Shown here piece by piece: positions 15,912 to 25,741 of a stretch of DNA of 37,100 bases. Both the position numbers and the translations under genes were made by a program. How positions within the stretch are numbered: the first letter of the stretch is position 1; the number at the start of each line of letters is the position of its first letter. The DNA comes from Planctomycetota bacterium. Its GTDB lineage: Bacteria; Planctomycetota; UBA1135; UBA2386. The notes below the pieces were generated by a model that saw only the letters and a list, made by a program, of their open reading frames with translations, was not told where the DNA came from and ran no database searches. The stretch spans positions 1-37,100 of the forward strand of contig JAEUHU010000144.1 in assembly GCA_016793305.1 (NCBI GenBank), in the 5' to 3' direction.

Positions 15912-16070
15912 ATGGCCCCTGCCTCCTCGCACGATCCCGGCGACGCCACGCCCCCGTTCGGCAGCTGGCCGCGCACCTACGTGCTGACGATGGCGCTGGC
16001 CGTGGTCGTGATCCTGCTGCTGTGGGCGCTGACCGCCTTCGGCAACACGCCGCTCGGGAGCGCCCGATGA
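15912..16070 (+). CDS. 52-residue single-pass membrane protein before SSS symporter
   Basis: A small gene from the ATG at 15912. The first 20 residues are polar (MAPASSHDPGDATPPFGSWP) and a strong hydrophobic helix follows at about 22-42 (YVLTMALAVVVILLLWALTA). The stop overlaps the symporter start in the ATGA arrangement, so translation is probably coupled. Small membrane proteins encoded directly before SSS-type symporters are known in several families (for example the small subunits preceding some sodium/solute symporters); equivalence here is inference. It is divergent from uvrD, with 109 bases between starts. Confidence 0.7.
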   Translation: MAPASSHDPGDATPPFGSWPRTYVLTMALAVVVILLLWALTAFGNTPLGSAR

Positions 16071-17785
16071 CGACCACCGCGTGGCTCGTGTTCCTGCTGG
16101 TCACCGCCTACACGATCTGGGACGGCGTGCGCCGCACGATCGGCAGCAAGACGATGGAGGGGTTCTTCGCCGCCGGCCGCAACATCCCATGGTGGGCCGC
16201 CGGCCTGTCGGTGATGGCGACCCAGCTGTCGGCGATCACGCTGATCGGCGGCGTCGGCATGGGCTACGAGGGCGGCCTCGAGTGGGTGCAGTTCTACTTC
16301 GCGCTGCCGTTCGCGATGGTGATCCTGTGCGTCTGGTTCGTGCCGATGTACCGGCAGCATCCGATCCTGACCGCCTACGAGTTCCTCGAACGGCGCTTCG
16401 GTCCGGTGACGCGCACGCTGACCAGCTTCACGTTCCTGCTGTCGCGCTGCCTCGCGTTCGCCGTCGTGCTCTACGCCCCGGCCGTCGTGTTCGCGGCGAT
16501 GACCGGCGAGGACATCACGGTGATGGTCGTCGTCACCGGCCTCGTAACCACCGCCTACACCGTCGCCGGCGGCGTGGGCGGCGTGGTGTGGACCGACGTC
16601 AAGCAGATGCTGCTGATCGTCGTCGGCATCGGCGCGTGCCTCATGCTGCTGCTGTGGGACACCGTCGCCCAGCTCGGCTTCGGCGGCGTGTTCGCGGGCC
16701 TCGGCGCCACCGGCAAACTGAATGCGGTCGAGGTGACCAACCCGGCCTGGTCGTTCGCACCGGCGCTGCAGAAGGCCGACGAAGCCGGCTCGTTCTGGTC
16801 CGACAAGTACAACCTGTGGACCGGCTTGTTCGGCCAGCTGTTCCTGTTCCTCAGCTACTTCGGCTGCGACCAGGTACAGGTGCAGAGCCTGCTGAGCAGC
16901 AAGTCGGTCGACGCGTCGCGGCGCGCTCTGCTGCTGTCGGCGTTCACCAAGATCCCGCTGCAGTTGCTGGTGCTGTTCCTCGGCGGACTGCTGTTCCTGC
17001 ACCACGGGCTCGGCAAGGAACCGCTGCTGTTCGATCCTGCCCACCAGCAGCTGCAGCAGCGGACCACGCAGGAATCGGGCGAAGCGCAGCAGCGCCTCGC
17101 GGAGGTGACCGCAGCCCACGCGCAGGCCTGTGCCGAACGCCGCGAGGCGCTGCTGCAGGTGGCGGCCGGCGACCCGACCGCCGTGGTGCGGCTGCAGGCG
17201 GCGACGCAGGCGGCGACCGCGGCGCGCGCGACGGCGCGCCAGCTGGTGCAGCCCGACAAGGACCGCCAGAAGGACGTCAACTACATCTTCACCGACTACC
17301 TGTTCCGCGAACTGCCGAAGCCGATCCTCGGACTGATGATCGCCGCGATCTTCGCCGCCGCGATCAGCAGCGCCGCCGGCGCCCTGAGCTCGCTGACGTC
17401 GGCGTCGATGGTCGACTTCTACCGGCGCTGGCTCGCGCCGAACGCCGACGAAGCGCGCGCGGTGCGCACGAGCCGCATCGTCATGGCCTTCTGGGGCCTC
17501 GCCGCCACAGGGTTCGCGGTCACGCTCGGCGACGGCCCGCTGCTCGAGAAGGTCAACGAGATCGGCTCGTTCTTCTACGGCAGCATCCTCGGCGTCTTCC
17601 TGCTGGCGCTGTTCGTGAAGCGCGCCGACGGCCGCGCGGCGTCGGCCGGCCTGCTCGGCGGGCTCGCAGTGACGTTCGCCGTGCACCTGACGATGCACAT
17701 CGCCTTCCTCTGGTACAACCTGGTCGGCGCTCTGGCGTGCGTCGGCATCGGCGCGCTGGTGGCGCGGCTGCCGCACCGCCCCTGA
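16067..17785 (+). CDS. Sodium:solute symporter (SSS family) with coiled-coil insertion
   Basis: 572 residues with about 13 hydrophobic segments, a member of the sodium/solute symporter family (LeuT fold). The N-terminal part shows FFAAGRNIPWWAAGLSVMAT and ITLIGGVGMGYEGGLEW, the usual TM1-TM2 signature with the unwound first helix. Later AYTVAGGVGGVVWTDVKQ, FLSYFGCDQVQVQSLLSSKS and AAAISSAAGALSSLTSASMV (the sodium-site Ser/Thr region) fit the family. Residues 317-399 form a polar, Gln/Ala/Arg-rich stretch with coiled-coil character between two membrane segments; most family members have only a short loop there. The transported solute cannot be told. The gene is translationally coupled to the 52-residue membrane protein and converges on lpxA with seven bases between stops. 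Confidence 0.92.
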   Translation: MTTTAWLVFLLVTAYTIWDGVRRTIGSKTMEGFFAAGRNIPWWAAGLSVMATQLSAITLIGGVGMGYEGGLEWVQFYFALPFAMVILCVWFVPMYRQHPILTAYEFLERRFGPVTRTLTSFTFLLSRCLAFAVVLYAPAVVFAAMTGEDITVMVVVTGLVTTAYTVAGGVGGVVWTDVKQMLLIVVGIGACLMLLLWDTVAQLGFGGVFAGLGATGKLNAVEVTNPAWSFAPALQKADEAGSFWSDKYNLWTGLFGQLFLFLSYFGCDQVQVQSLLSSKSVDASRRALLLSAFTKIPLQLLVLFLGGLLFLHHGLGKEPLLFDPAHQQLQQRTTQESGEAQQRLAEVTAAHAQACAERREALLQVAAGDPTAVVRLQAATQAATAARATARQLVQPDKDRQKDVNYIFTDYLFRELPKPILGLMIAAIFAAAISSAAGALSSLTSASMVDFYRRWLAPNADEARAVRTSRIVMAFWGLAATGFAVTLGDGPLLEKVNEIGSFFYGSILGVFLLALFVKRADGRAASAGLLGGLAVTFAVHLTMHIAFLWYNLVGALACVGIGALVARLPHRP

Positions 17786-17786
17786 C

Positions 17787-17808
17787 CGCGGCCTAGTCCT
17801 CGGCCGCG
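17787..17808. terminator. Hairpin at the convergent SSS symporter/lpxA stops
   Basis: Perfect 7-bp arms CGCGGCC (17787-17793) and GGCCGCG (17802-17808) with an 8-base loop, spanning the gap between the two convergent stop codons and the lpxA stop itself. GC-rich and without a T run, so it is only a candidate bidirectional terminator. Confidence 0.4.
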
Positions 17809-18608
17809 TCGCAGGCGATCTCGCGATCGCGCAGCCGCGGCCGACAGAAGCCGCGCTTGCCGCCGGCGAAGAACTCGAGGAAGCGCCGCCCCGGCGTGTC
17901 GGCGCAGCAGACGCGCTCGGCCAGCAACGCCCGCACCCGCGCGCGCAGGTCACCGGGACCGCAGTACACCGAGTGGTAGCAGCGCTTCAGGTCGACGACC
18001 TGTTCGTGCGGCATCTTGCTGCGCCGCAGCCCGACGACGTTGAGGCCGTGGATCTGGTTGCGTTCGGCGGCGATCGCGAACGGCGGCACGTCGTACGAGA
18101 TCGACGCGTTGCCGCCGACCATCACGCCCTGGCCGATGCGCACGAACTGGTGCACACCCGCTCCACCACCGACGAACGTCCCAGCTCCCACGTGCACGTG
18201 GCCGGCGAGCATCACGTTGTTGGCCAGCGTGACCGCGTCGCCGACCACGCAGTCGTGGCCGACGTGGCTGTTCGCCATCAGCATGCAGTCGGCGCCGACC
18301 GACGTGACGCCGTCGGCCTTGGTCGGCCGGTTCACGGTCACTCCCTCACGCAGCACCGACCGCGCGCCGATGCGCACGCGGCCGCCCAGCGGCACGTCGC
18401 CGCGCATCTGGGCGGCACCGCCGACCACCGCGAAGCTGTCGATCACGGCGCCCGGGCCGAGTGCAGAGCCGCTGCGCACCACCGCGTGTTCGCCGATCGT
18501 GCAGCCTTCGCCGAGCACCACGTCGGCTTCGACGACCGCGAACGCACCGATGCGCGTGCCCGCGGGCAGGGCGACGGAGGGGGCTACGACGGCGGTCGGG
18601 TGGATCAT
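17793..18608 (-). CDS. lpxA: Acyl-ACP--UDP-N-acetylglucosamine O-acyltransferase
   Basis: 271 residues, close to the usual 255-270. LpxA catalyses the first step of lipid A synthesis, moving a hydroxyacyl chain from ACP to the 3-OH of UDP-GlcNAc in the cytoplasm. The N-terminal 190 residues are a left-handed beta helix of hexapeptide repeats beginning MIHPTAVVAPSVALPAGTRI. The catalytic histidine is in HVGHDC (His118, equivalent to E. coli His125). GGGAGVHQFVRIGQGVMVGG and FAIAAERNQIHGLNVVGLRR are family blocks; the C-terminal part is helical. No fabZ, lpxD or lpxB lies next to it, so it is outside the classical cluster. It indicates an outer membrane with lipid A. Confidence 0.93.
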   Translation of the reverse strand: MIHPTAVVAPSVALPAGTRIGAFAVVEADVVLGEGCTIGEHAVVRSGSALGPGAVIDSFAVVGGAAQMRGDVPLGGRVRIGARSVLREGVTVNRPTKADGVTSVGADCMLMANSHVGHDCVVGDAVTLANNVMLAGHVHVGAGTFVGGGAGVHQFVRIGQGVMVGGNASISYDVPPFAIAAERNQIHGLNVVGLRRSKMPHEQVVDLKRCYHSVYCGPGDLRARVRALLAERVCCADTPGRRFLEFFAGGKRGFCRPRLRDREIACDAAED

Positions 18609-18750
18609 GCGTGGTGGCGAGGACGACGACCCTACACCCAGTCCCCGCCGGGGTGCGCGCAAAAGCGGCGAACTGCCCGCCCGTGGCCCTGGTCCCCGTC
18701 CGCTCCGCCGTAGGCCTCGGCGGCATCCGAGGCCCATGCCCAGCGAACGC

Positions 18751-19920
18751 TCACCCCGGCCCGGTCGGCACCAAGGCGCAGCGCTGCAGCGCGAGGCGCA
18801 GGTCCCGGGCCAGGTCGGCCATGTCCTCGATGCCGACCGACAGCCGCAGCAACCCTGGCCCGATCCCGGCCGCCGCCCGCGCCTCCGCCGTCATCGAAGC
18901 GTGGGTCATCGTCGCCGGGTGCGCGACCAGGCTCTCGACACCGCCGAGCGACTCGGCCAGCGTGAAGTGCGCGAGCCCGTCGAGGAACCGCGGCACCGCG
19001 GCCGGATCGGCCAGTTCGAAGCTGAGCATGCCGCCCGCCCCGCGCTGCTGGCGCAGCGCCAGGGCATGGTCGGGATGCTGGAGCAGGCCCGGATAGTGCA
19101 CCGCCCGCACGGCCGGATCCGCGGCCAACAGCTCGGCCAGTGCCTGCGCGTTCGCACTGTGCTGGCGCATGCGCAGCTGGAGCGTGCGCAAGCCTCGCAG
19201 GGTCAGCCAGCTGTCGAACGGCGCCCCGGTGATGCCGAGCGCGTTCGCCCACCACACCAGCTGCTCGTGCAGAGCCCGGTCCTTCGCCACCACAGCACCG
19301 CCGACCACGTCGCTGTGGCCGTTCACGTACTTGGTGGTGCTGTGCACCACCAGGTCGGCGCCGAGCTGCAGCGGGTTCTGCAGCGCCGGCGACAGGAACG
19401 TGTTGTCGACGACGAACAAGGCCCCCACCGCGTGGCTCGCCGCCGCCAGCGCCCGCAGGTCGACGAGGCGCAGCAGCGGATTGCTCGGCGACTCGGCCCA
19501 GACCAGCTTCGGTCGTTCGGCCAACGCCGCGGCCAACGCAGCCGGATCGCGCTGGTCGACGAAGCGCACCCGACAACGCCCGGTGCGTGCGAACGCCGAC
19601 AACAGCCGCCACGTGCCGCCGTAGCCGTCGTGCGGCATCAGCACGAGGTCGTCGGCCTGCAGCAGGTGCAGCACCAGCGTGATCGCCGCCATGCCGGTCG
19701 CCGTCACCACGGCCCCCGCCCCGCCTTCGAGCGCGGCCAGCGCCTTGGCGAGTTCGTCGCGCGTCGGGTTGCCGCTGCGCGTGTAGTCGTAGGTGCGCTT
19801 CTGGCCGAAGCCGGCGAAGGCGAAGTTCGCCGACAGCACCAGCGAAGGGGCCACCGCCCCGTGCGCCACGTCGGTGGCGATGCCGGCGCGCACGCCCAAG
19901 GTCTCGGGCGAGCAGGTCAC
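18751..19920 (-). CDS. metB: Cystathionine gamma-synthase family PLP enzyme
   Basis: 389 residues of the Cys/Met metabolism PLP-dependent enzyme family. The PLP lysine is Lys197 in HSTTKYVNGHSD; YDYTRSGNPTRDELAKALAA (45-64) and WAESPSNPLLRLVD (141-154) are family signatures, and Asp172 in VVDNTF is the expected ring-nitrogen partner. MetB joins acyl-homoserine with cysteine to give cystathionine; close relatives (MetZ, MetY, MGL, CGL) use sulfide or cleave instead, and the sequence alone does not fully separate them. Its place directly after hom and metX supports a biosynthetic role. The GTG start overlaps the metX stop (GTGA). It is the last gene of the SAM-riboswitch operon. Confidence 0.88.
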   Translation of the reverse strand: MTCSPETLGVRAGIATDVAHGAVAPSLVLSANFAFAGFGQKRTYDYTRSGNPTRDELAKALAALEGGAGAVVTATGMAAITLVLHLLQADDLVLMPHDGYGGTWRLLSAFARTGRCRVRFVDQRDPAALAAALAERPKLVWAESPSNPLLRLVDLRALAAASHAVGALFVVDNTFLSPALQNPLQLGADLVVHSTTKYVNGHSDVVGGAVVAKDRALHEQLVWWANALGITGAPFDSWLTLRGLRTLQLRMRQHSANAQALAELLAADPAVRAVHYPGLLQHPDHALALRQQRGAGGMLSFELADPAAVPRFLDGLAHFTLAESLGGVESLVAHPATMTHASMTAEARAAAGIGPGLLRLSVGIEDMADLARDLRLALQRCALVPTGPG

Positions 19921-20909
19921 GACAGCACCTCCCGCAGGAACGCGCCGACGTGGCGTGGCTCCTTCAGGAACGCGTCGTGCCCGTAGCGCGAGCGCAGTTC
20001 GCGATGCGCCCGCAGGTCGGGCAGCAGCATCGCCAGCTCGCGTACTTCGCTCGGCGGCACCAGCTGGTCGCCGACGAACGCCAGCAACCAGGTCGGCACC
20101 GCGACGGTGCGCGGATCGATGGCGTGCGCGTCGATCGAGCGGTTGAGGCACAGGAACTGGTCGGCCGTCCACTGCTCCGCGAATGCAGCCCCGCGCGCGG
20201 CGAGCCAGTCGTGCACCGGATACGCGACGTCGCCGTCACGAAGTTCTGGGGAGCTGACGAAGCGTTCGAGAAGTTCGCCCGGCGTGCGGTAGGTGCACAG
20301 CGCCAGCGCCCGCGCGACCGCCAGTGCCTGCGACTCGGTCCCGGCAGACCGTCCGAGTTCGACGACGTCGCGCTGCACCTTGCGCCAGGCGCTGGCCTGC
20401 GGGTGGCTGCGGTGTGCTGCGGCGATCGCCACGAGCCGCTGCACGCGCTGCGGCTGCTGCGCCGCGGCGTGCAACGCCACCATGCCGCCGTAGCTGCTGC
20501 CGACCAGCGCGTGCACGCGGGCGAGCCCGAGCGCAGCGACCAGGTGCCACAAGGCCCGCGCCTGGTCCTCGGCGGCGACGAACGGGAACGCTTGTCCAGC
20601 GGCAGGTGCGGTCGAGCAGCCCGCTCCCCCGAGCCAGTCGAACGCCAGCACCTGGCAACGCCGCGTGTCGATCGCGGCCTCGGGGCCGACGAGCCCATCC
20701 CAGAAGCCAGGAGCCGGGGCTGCTGCGTGGGCGCTGACGTGCCGGCCGGCGGAGATGCCGCCGAGCACGACGACCAGCGGCGCATCCGGTGGGCCCTGCC
20801 GTTCGTAGGCGAGGGCACAGCCGACCAGTTCGCCGCCGTGCTGCAACGGAAACCGGGTCGGCAGGTGGCACAGCTGCACGCCCTGCGGCAACGTGATCGA
20901 AGCACTCAT
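19917..20909 (-). CDS. metX: Homoserine O-acyltransferase, MetX type
   Basis: 330 residues of the alpha/beta hydrolase MetX family, which activates homoserine by acyl transfer from acetyl-CoA or succinyl-CoA. The catalytic triad is visible: Ser139 in the nucleophile elbow VGSSYGGM, Asp281 in FVGDQLVPP and His311 in YGHDAFL. The N-terminal block LVVVLGGISAGRHVSAH and the region near LAFDWLGGAG match the family. Typical MetX proteins are 360-380 residues; this one is somewhat short, apparently in the lid. Acyl donor preference (acetyl or succinyl) cannot be decided here. The start overlaps the hom stop and the stop overlaps the metB start, so all three are probably translated in a coupled fashion. 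Confidence 0.9.
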   Translation of the reverse strand: MSASITLPQGVQLCHLPTRFPLQHGGELVGCALAYERQGPPDAPLVVVLGGISAGRHVSAHAAAPAPGFWDGLVGPEAAIDTRRCQVLAFDWLGGAGCSTAPAAGQAFPFVAAEDQARALWHLVAALGLARVHALVGSSYGGMVALHAAAQQPQRVQRLVAIAAAHRSHPQASAWRKVQRDVVELGRSAGTESQALAVARALALCTYRTPGELLERFVSSPELRDGDVAYPVHDWLAARGAAFAEQWTADQFLCLNRSIDAHAIDPRTVAVPTWLLAFVGDQLVPPSEVRELAMLLPDLRAHRELRSRYGHDAFLKEPRHVGAFLREVLS

Positions 20910-22030
20910 CGACGCGCCTCCACCGCCGGTGCGGCGAGGAACGCGGCGACGTCGGCCTGCAGAGCAGCCGCCGTCCGGTCGTGGCCGATGCCGAGCCCCG
21001 TGTGCACGCGCAGGCCACCCGGCAGCTGGTAGCCGTAGACGACGCGGTCCGGCGGTGCGGCGAGCGGCGAGCCACGCGGCACTTCCTCGAACGAGACCCG
21101 CAGGTCGTTGCCGCTGCGGCTGCCGCGCGCCACGAGCCGCGTGGTGGCACCGGACCGGGCGCGGGCGCGCAGCAGGGCCGGATCCAGCGCGCGCGCGTCG
21201 GCGCGCAGGATCCGGTCGAAGGCAGGCGGCGCGGTCCACGCGTCGGCGAACACCGCCCCCCAGACCGCGCGCAGCTTGGTGGCGGCGTCACTGCCGTCGA
21301 GATCCTGGGTCGGATCGGCTTCGAGCAGGCCGAGCTGCCGGGCCACCGCGAGGCCGTCGTCGAGCGAACCGCCGCGCTCGATGGCCTCGACCAGCACGGT
21401 GGTCGTGACGTTGCCGACCAGCACCAGCTCGCGGCAGTGTTCGCGCAGCTCGTCGAGTTCGCGCAGCAGCGCCTGGCCGGCTCCGCCGAGTGCCGCGTGC
21501 ACTCCGACCCGGCCGCGGTGCGGGCCGAGCAGCCACTGCGGGGCCGCCTCGGCGAGCGCGTTCTTGCCGGCGACGGCGAGGAACGCGCCGTTCTGCAGCG
21601 CCGCCCGCGCGCGCTGTAGTGCTGCCTGCACCGACGCCTGGTCGGTCGGCGTCGTGTCGACGACCACGTCGGCGCCGACGATGCGCACCGCCAGTTCGGT
21701 CGGGATCGCTTCGGCGCGCGGCCAGCTGGCCAGCGCACCACCGGCCGCCTTGTGCGCGGCGATCGCGTCGAGCGGCAGGCCTTGGCGGTCGAACGCGGTC
21801 GCGGTGGTGTCGCTGATCGCGACCACGCGCAGCGGCAGGTCGGCGAGCTGTGGCAGCAGCGCCCGACCGACGCGACCGGGGCCGAGCAGGTGCAGCGTGC
21901 GCACACCCCCTGGCGACTGCCCGGACGAGTGGAACGCGTCGCGGCTCGGCGTCGGGAACGCTGCTGCTGAGGAGGAACCGGCCCCGGCGCGCAGGTGCGG
22001 CGGGACCACGGAACGTGGCGTGTCGGTCAT
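20906..22030 (-). CDS. hom: Homoserine dehydrogenase
   Basis: 374 residues. It reduces aspartate semialdehyde to homoserine with NAD(P)H. The nucleotide-binding motif LLGPGRVGRALL lies at about 48-59. AVAGKNALAEAAP contains the conserved GKN lysine; VGNVTTT and the DPTQDLDGSDAATKL block (family pattern DP-x2-D-L-x-G-x-D-x3-K-L) carry the substrate-site residues. There is no C-terminal ACT domain, so no allosteric threonine control is expected from the protein itself. The N-terminal 45 residues are low-complexity and absent from most relatives; a GTG at 21904 would give a more usual 332-residue protein. The gene lies 90 bases after a SAM-I riboswitch and overlaps metX by four bases. Confidence 0.9.
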   Translation of the reverse strand: MTDTPRSVVPPHLRAGAGSSSAAAFPTPSRDAFHSSGQSPGGVRTLHLLGPGRVGRALLPQLADLPLRVVAISDTTATAFDRQGLPLDAIAAHKAAGGALASWPRAEAIPTELAVRIVGADVVVDTTPTDQASVQAALQRARAALQNGAFLAVAGKNALAEAAPQWLLGPHRGRVGVHAALGGAGQALLRELDELREHCRELVLVGNVTTTVLVEAIERGGSLDDGLAVARQLGLLEADPTQDLDGSDAATKLRAVWGAVFADAWTAPPAFDRILRADARALDPALLRARARSGATTRLVARGSRSGNDLRVSFEEVPRGSPLAAPPDRVVYGYQLPGGLRVHTGLGIGHDRTAAALQADVAAFLAAPAVEARR

Positions 22031-22080
22031 CGGTCGGAAGGGCCCTGGCACGGCCACCACGCGCCCGCCGATGCCACCCT

Positions 22081-22099
22081 GCTGCGCCCGATGCGCAGC
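22081..22099 (-). promoter_or_regulatory. hom: Perfect hairpin in the hom leader after the SAM aptamer
   Basis: GCTGCGC-ATCGG-GCGCAGC on the minus strand: seven perfect pairs with a five-base loop, 22 bases after the aptamer and 50 bases before the hom ATG. No T run follows, so it is not a classical intrinsic terminator; it may be part of the expression platform or simply a leader hairpin. Confidence 0.45.
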
Positions 22100-22120
22100 G
22101 ACCGCCGCGAGGATCTGCGG

Positions 22121-22231
22121 CGCTCATCGTCCGAACCAGGGTTCCTGGTCCGAGGGCATTGGCACCGGCGCGTTCTCGCGTGGTTGCCCCAGCGTCGTCG
22201 GGCCCGGCCCTCGGCTGGTCTGGATGAGTCC
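22121..22231 (-). ncRNA. SAM-I (S-box) riboswitch of the hom-metX-metB operon
   Basis: On the minus strand the leader RNA shows the SAM-I aptamer in full order. P1 is CTCATC (22223-22228) pairing with GATGAG (22123-22128). The conserved core reads CCAGACCAGCCGAGGG, then CCGGGCCCGACGACGC, GGGGCAACC with the invariant GCAACC (22182-22187), and GGTGCCAATGCCC (about 22154-22166). P4 is CCAGG-AAC-CCTGG. The GGCCCGACGAC form of the core is the variant common in GC-rich bacteria. The aptamer starts a few bases after the predicted transcription start and precedes hom, metX and metB, the genes expected to be repressed when S-adenosylmethionine is plentiful. The expression platform lies in 22031-22120; no U-tract terminator is visible, so control may be at translation or by another termination route. 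Confidence 0.92.
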
Positions 22232-22235
22232 CCGT

Positions 22236-22265
22236 CTTCTAGCGATCGCCACCGCTCGGCGTCAA
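22236..22265 (-). promoter_or_regulatory. Sigma-70-type promoter of the hom-metX-metB operon
   Basis: On the minus strand TTGACG (22260-22265, five of six matches to the -35) and TAGAAG (22236-22241, four of six to the -10) are 18 bases apart. Transcription would begin near 22229, exactly at the 5' strand of the riboswitch P1 helix, which strongly supports both calls. Confidence 0.7.
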
Positions 22266-22310
22266 GCGCCCGCAGCGACGTCCTGTCATCCGGCCGTCAC
22301 GGCTGCCAGG

Positions 22311-23927
22311 TCACTTCGGCAGCGAGTCCAGGCGCTGCTGCAACAGCCTGGCGATCGGATGCGCCGGGTTCGCGGCCAGCACGTGCGCGACGAGGCGGCG
22401 CGCCTCGGGAAAGCGCTGGCGGCGCGGATCCATCATGTAGCTGGCCAGCGCGAGGTTGGCTTCGTCGAAGATCAGCACGTCGCGGCCCGCGAGGCAGGCC
22501 AACAACTGGGCTTCGGCATCCAGATGGCGGCGCAGCCCCCGCAACGCCAGCCCCCGCATCTCCGGCACCTTGACGTCCACGAAGAGTCCGGCACCGAGGT
22601 ACCGGTCGAGCACGGCGAGCGCGTTCTCCAGGGCCTTCGGTTCGAACGGCTGGTCGTTGAAGCTGAGTCGCAGCGGCTCGGTGACCAGTTCGCGGTCGTA
22701 GACCTCCCGACGCAGGTGTTCGACGTAGCCGGTGTGCGCGGTGAACAGCAGCCAGGCCAGCAAGGGCAAGAGCCAGAAGCGCCCCGCGCGCGTCAGGCGA
22801 CCCGCCTGCTTCAGGGCGGTGTTCTGGAAGGTCACCTGAGGGCGCCGCAGCAGGCGCCAGGCCAGCAGCGTGAACACCGCCGTGATCACGCCGAGCGCCA
22901 CCGCCAGCAGGAACGACACACCTTCGCCGAACCAGGCGCCGCGCCAGACCCATTGCGTGGTGCCCACGGCGACGACCGCCAACAGCAGCTCCTCGGGCCA
23001 CGTGAAGTCGGCGCGCGCGGTGATGCGCTGCTGGCTGATCGCGAACGGCTTCGGCGCTGCCACGCCGACGTAGAGCGCGTCCTTCGGACAGACCGACACG
23101 CAATCGAGGCACTTCATGCACCCCGGGTCGACGATCTTGCCGTGCTTGGCCACCTCTTCGTGAACCCGCACGTTGCTGGTGCAGACCTGCGTGCAGTGGC
23201 CGCACGCGTTGCAGGCGTCGGTGACCTTGATGCGCACCGGCGCCAGCCGATCGGCGACCGCGAAGAACGCACCGTAGGGGCAGCCGTGCGTGCAGAAACC
23301 CTTCGCACCGAGCCACCAGACGATCAGTCCGCCGGCGATCAGGAACGTGGCGATCGACATGATCGGTCCGGGGAACGTTCGCCACAGCTCGGTGGTCTGC
23401 AGCTGCAGCTCCCAGTCGGCGATCGCCGGCAAGCGCTTCTCCTCGGGCCAGAACCAGTGCTCGACGATCGGCCACGCGAACATGTGGCCGGCTACGACCC
23501 ACGGCCCGAACACCAGCAGGCGCGAACGCACCGGCCGTGGATGGATGCCGAGCTTGCCGAGCAGCCAGGAGCAGAGGTCCTGCACCGCGACCAGGTGGCA
23601 GGCCCAGCCGCAGAAGAAGCGGCCGAACACCAGCGTGCCGGCGATCAACGTCACGAACAGCACGAAGCCGGCGTTGATGCGTCCGACCTCGATGGTCTCC
23701 ATCGCCTCCGACGGCTCGAGCGGCGTCATCGTCTTGCCGGTCGCATACCAGTGCCAGATGTGCAGCCCGATCAGCACGTGCACTGCGATCAGCACGTAGG
23801 CGCGTTTGCGGGACACCTTCGACGGCCGGACCGGCCCACACTTCGGCTTGTGCCGGTCCTGGCGCGGGAGGAACGACCGCGGATCGCGGATGTCGGGGAC
23901 GGGAGGAACCGGCGGGACGACCGTCAT
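22311..23927 (-). CDS. Membrane-bound polyferredoxin (CcoG/NapH/NosR-like)
   Basis: 538 residues. Several hydrophobic segments occur at about 43-60, 86-103, 136-155, 187-206, and two to three more between about 305 and 425. Cys-rich motifs of the CcoG/NapH type are present: FCGWACHL (105-112), FCTHGCPYG (211-219), and two ferredoxin-type [4Fe-4S] sites, [11 protein letters not shown] (239-249) and [12 protein letters not shown] (270-281). Such proteins pass electrons at the inner membrane, for instance to periplasmic reductases or in copper handling for cytochrome oxidase assembly (CcoG). The C-terminal 110 residues are soluble and helical, with a TPR-like end ([20 protein letters not shown]), unusual for CcoG. 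No oxidase or reductase genes are adjacent, so the role is open. The ATG at 23927 lacks a clear RBS. Confidence 0.85.
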   Translation of the reverse strand: MTVVPPVPPVPDIRDPRSFLPRQDRHKPKCGPVRPSKVSRKRAYVLIAVHVLIGLHIWHWYATGKTMTPLEPSEAMETIEVGRINAGFVLFVTLIAGTLVFGRFFCGWACHLVAVQDLCSWLLGKLGIHPRPVRSRLLVFGPWVVAGHMFAWPIVEHWFWPEEKRLPAIADWELQLQTTELWRTFPGPIMSIATFLIAGGLIVWWLGAKGFCTHGCPYGAFFAVADRLAPVRIKVTDACNACGHCTQVCTSNVRVHEEVAKHGKIVDPGCMKCLDCVSVCPKDALYVGVAAPKPFAISQQRITARADFTWPEELLLAVVAVGTTQWVWRGAWFGEGVSFLLAVALGVITAVFTLLAWRLLRRPQVTFQNTALKQAGRLTRAGRFWLLPLLAWLLFTAHTGYVEHLRREVYDRELVTEPLRLSFNDQPFEPKALENALAVLDRYLGAGLFVDVKVPEMRGLALRGLRRHLDAEAQLLACLAGRDVLIFDEANLALASYMMDPRRQRFPEARRLVAHVLAANPAHPIARLLQQRLDSLPK

Positions 23928-24033
23928 CGGAGCGACGCAGCATAGCTCGCTGCAGGACCCCGAAGGCGGCGCATTTGCATTCGCCGCGGTGCTGCGCGAT
24001 CGTCTCCGCCCGATTCCACCGGCTCCCCACGCA

Positions 24034-25719
<1,686 letters not shown>

Positions 25720-25725
25720 GCCCTG

Positions 25726-25738
25726 CTGCGCGGCGCAG
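25726..25738. terminator. Short hairpin between convergent glnS and dehydrogenase genes
   Basis: CTGCG-CGG-CGCAG, five pairs with a three-base loop, in the 22-base gap between the two stop codons. Small and without a T run, so only a weak terminator candidate. Confidence 0.3.
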
Positions 25739-25741
25739 GCA

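Noticed and set aside
12669..15932. Single 1087-codon minus-strand frame joining the sigma-54 activator to a region overlapping uvrD
   Set aside because: The part above 13595 is Arg-rich and out of frame with the clear UvrD motifs; the activator starts at the GTG 13595.
13556..17785. Very long plus-strand open frame (over 1400 codons) opposite uvrD and through to the symporter
   Set aside because: Its first half is the antisense of uvrD, rich in Arg/Ala/Val/His; only the part from 16067 is a real gene (the symporter). Long antisense frames are expected at about 70% GC.
15977..17953. 658-codon minus-strand frame opposite the symporter
   Set aside because: Composition (His/Arg/Gln/Val-rich, no motifs) is typical of an antisense shadow; the opposite strand encodes a clear SSS symporter.
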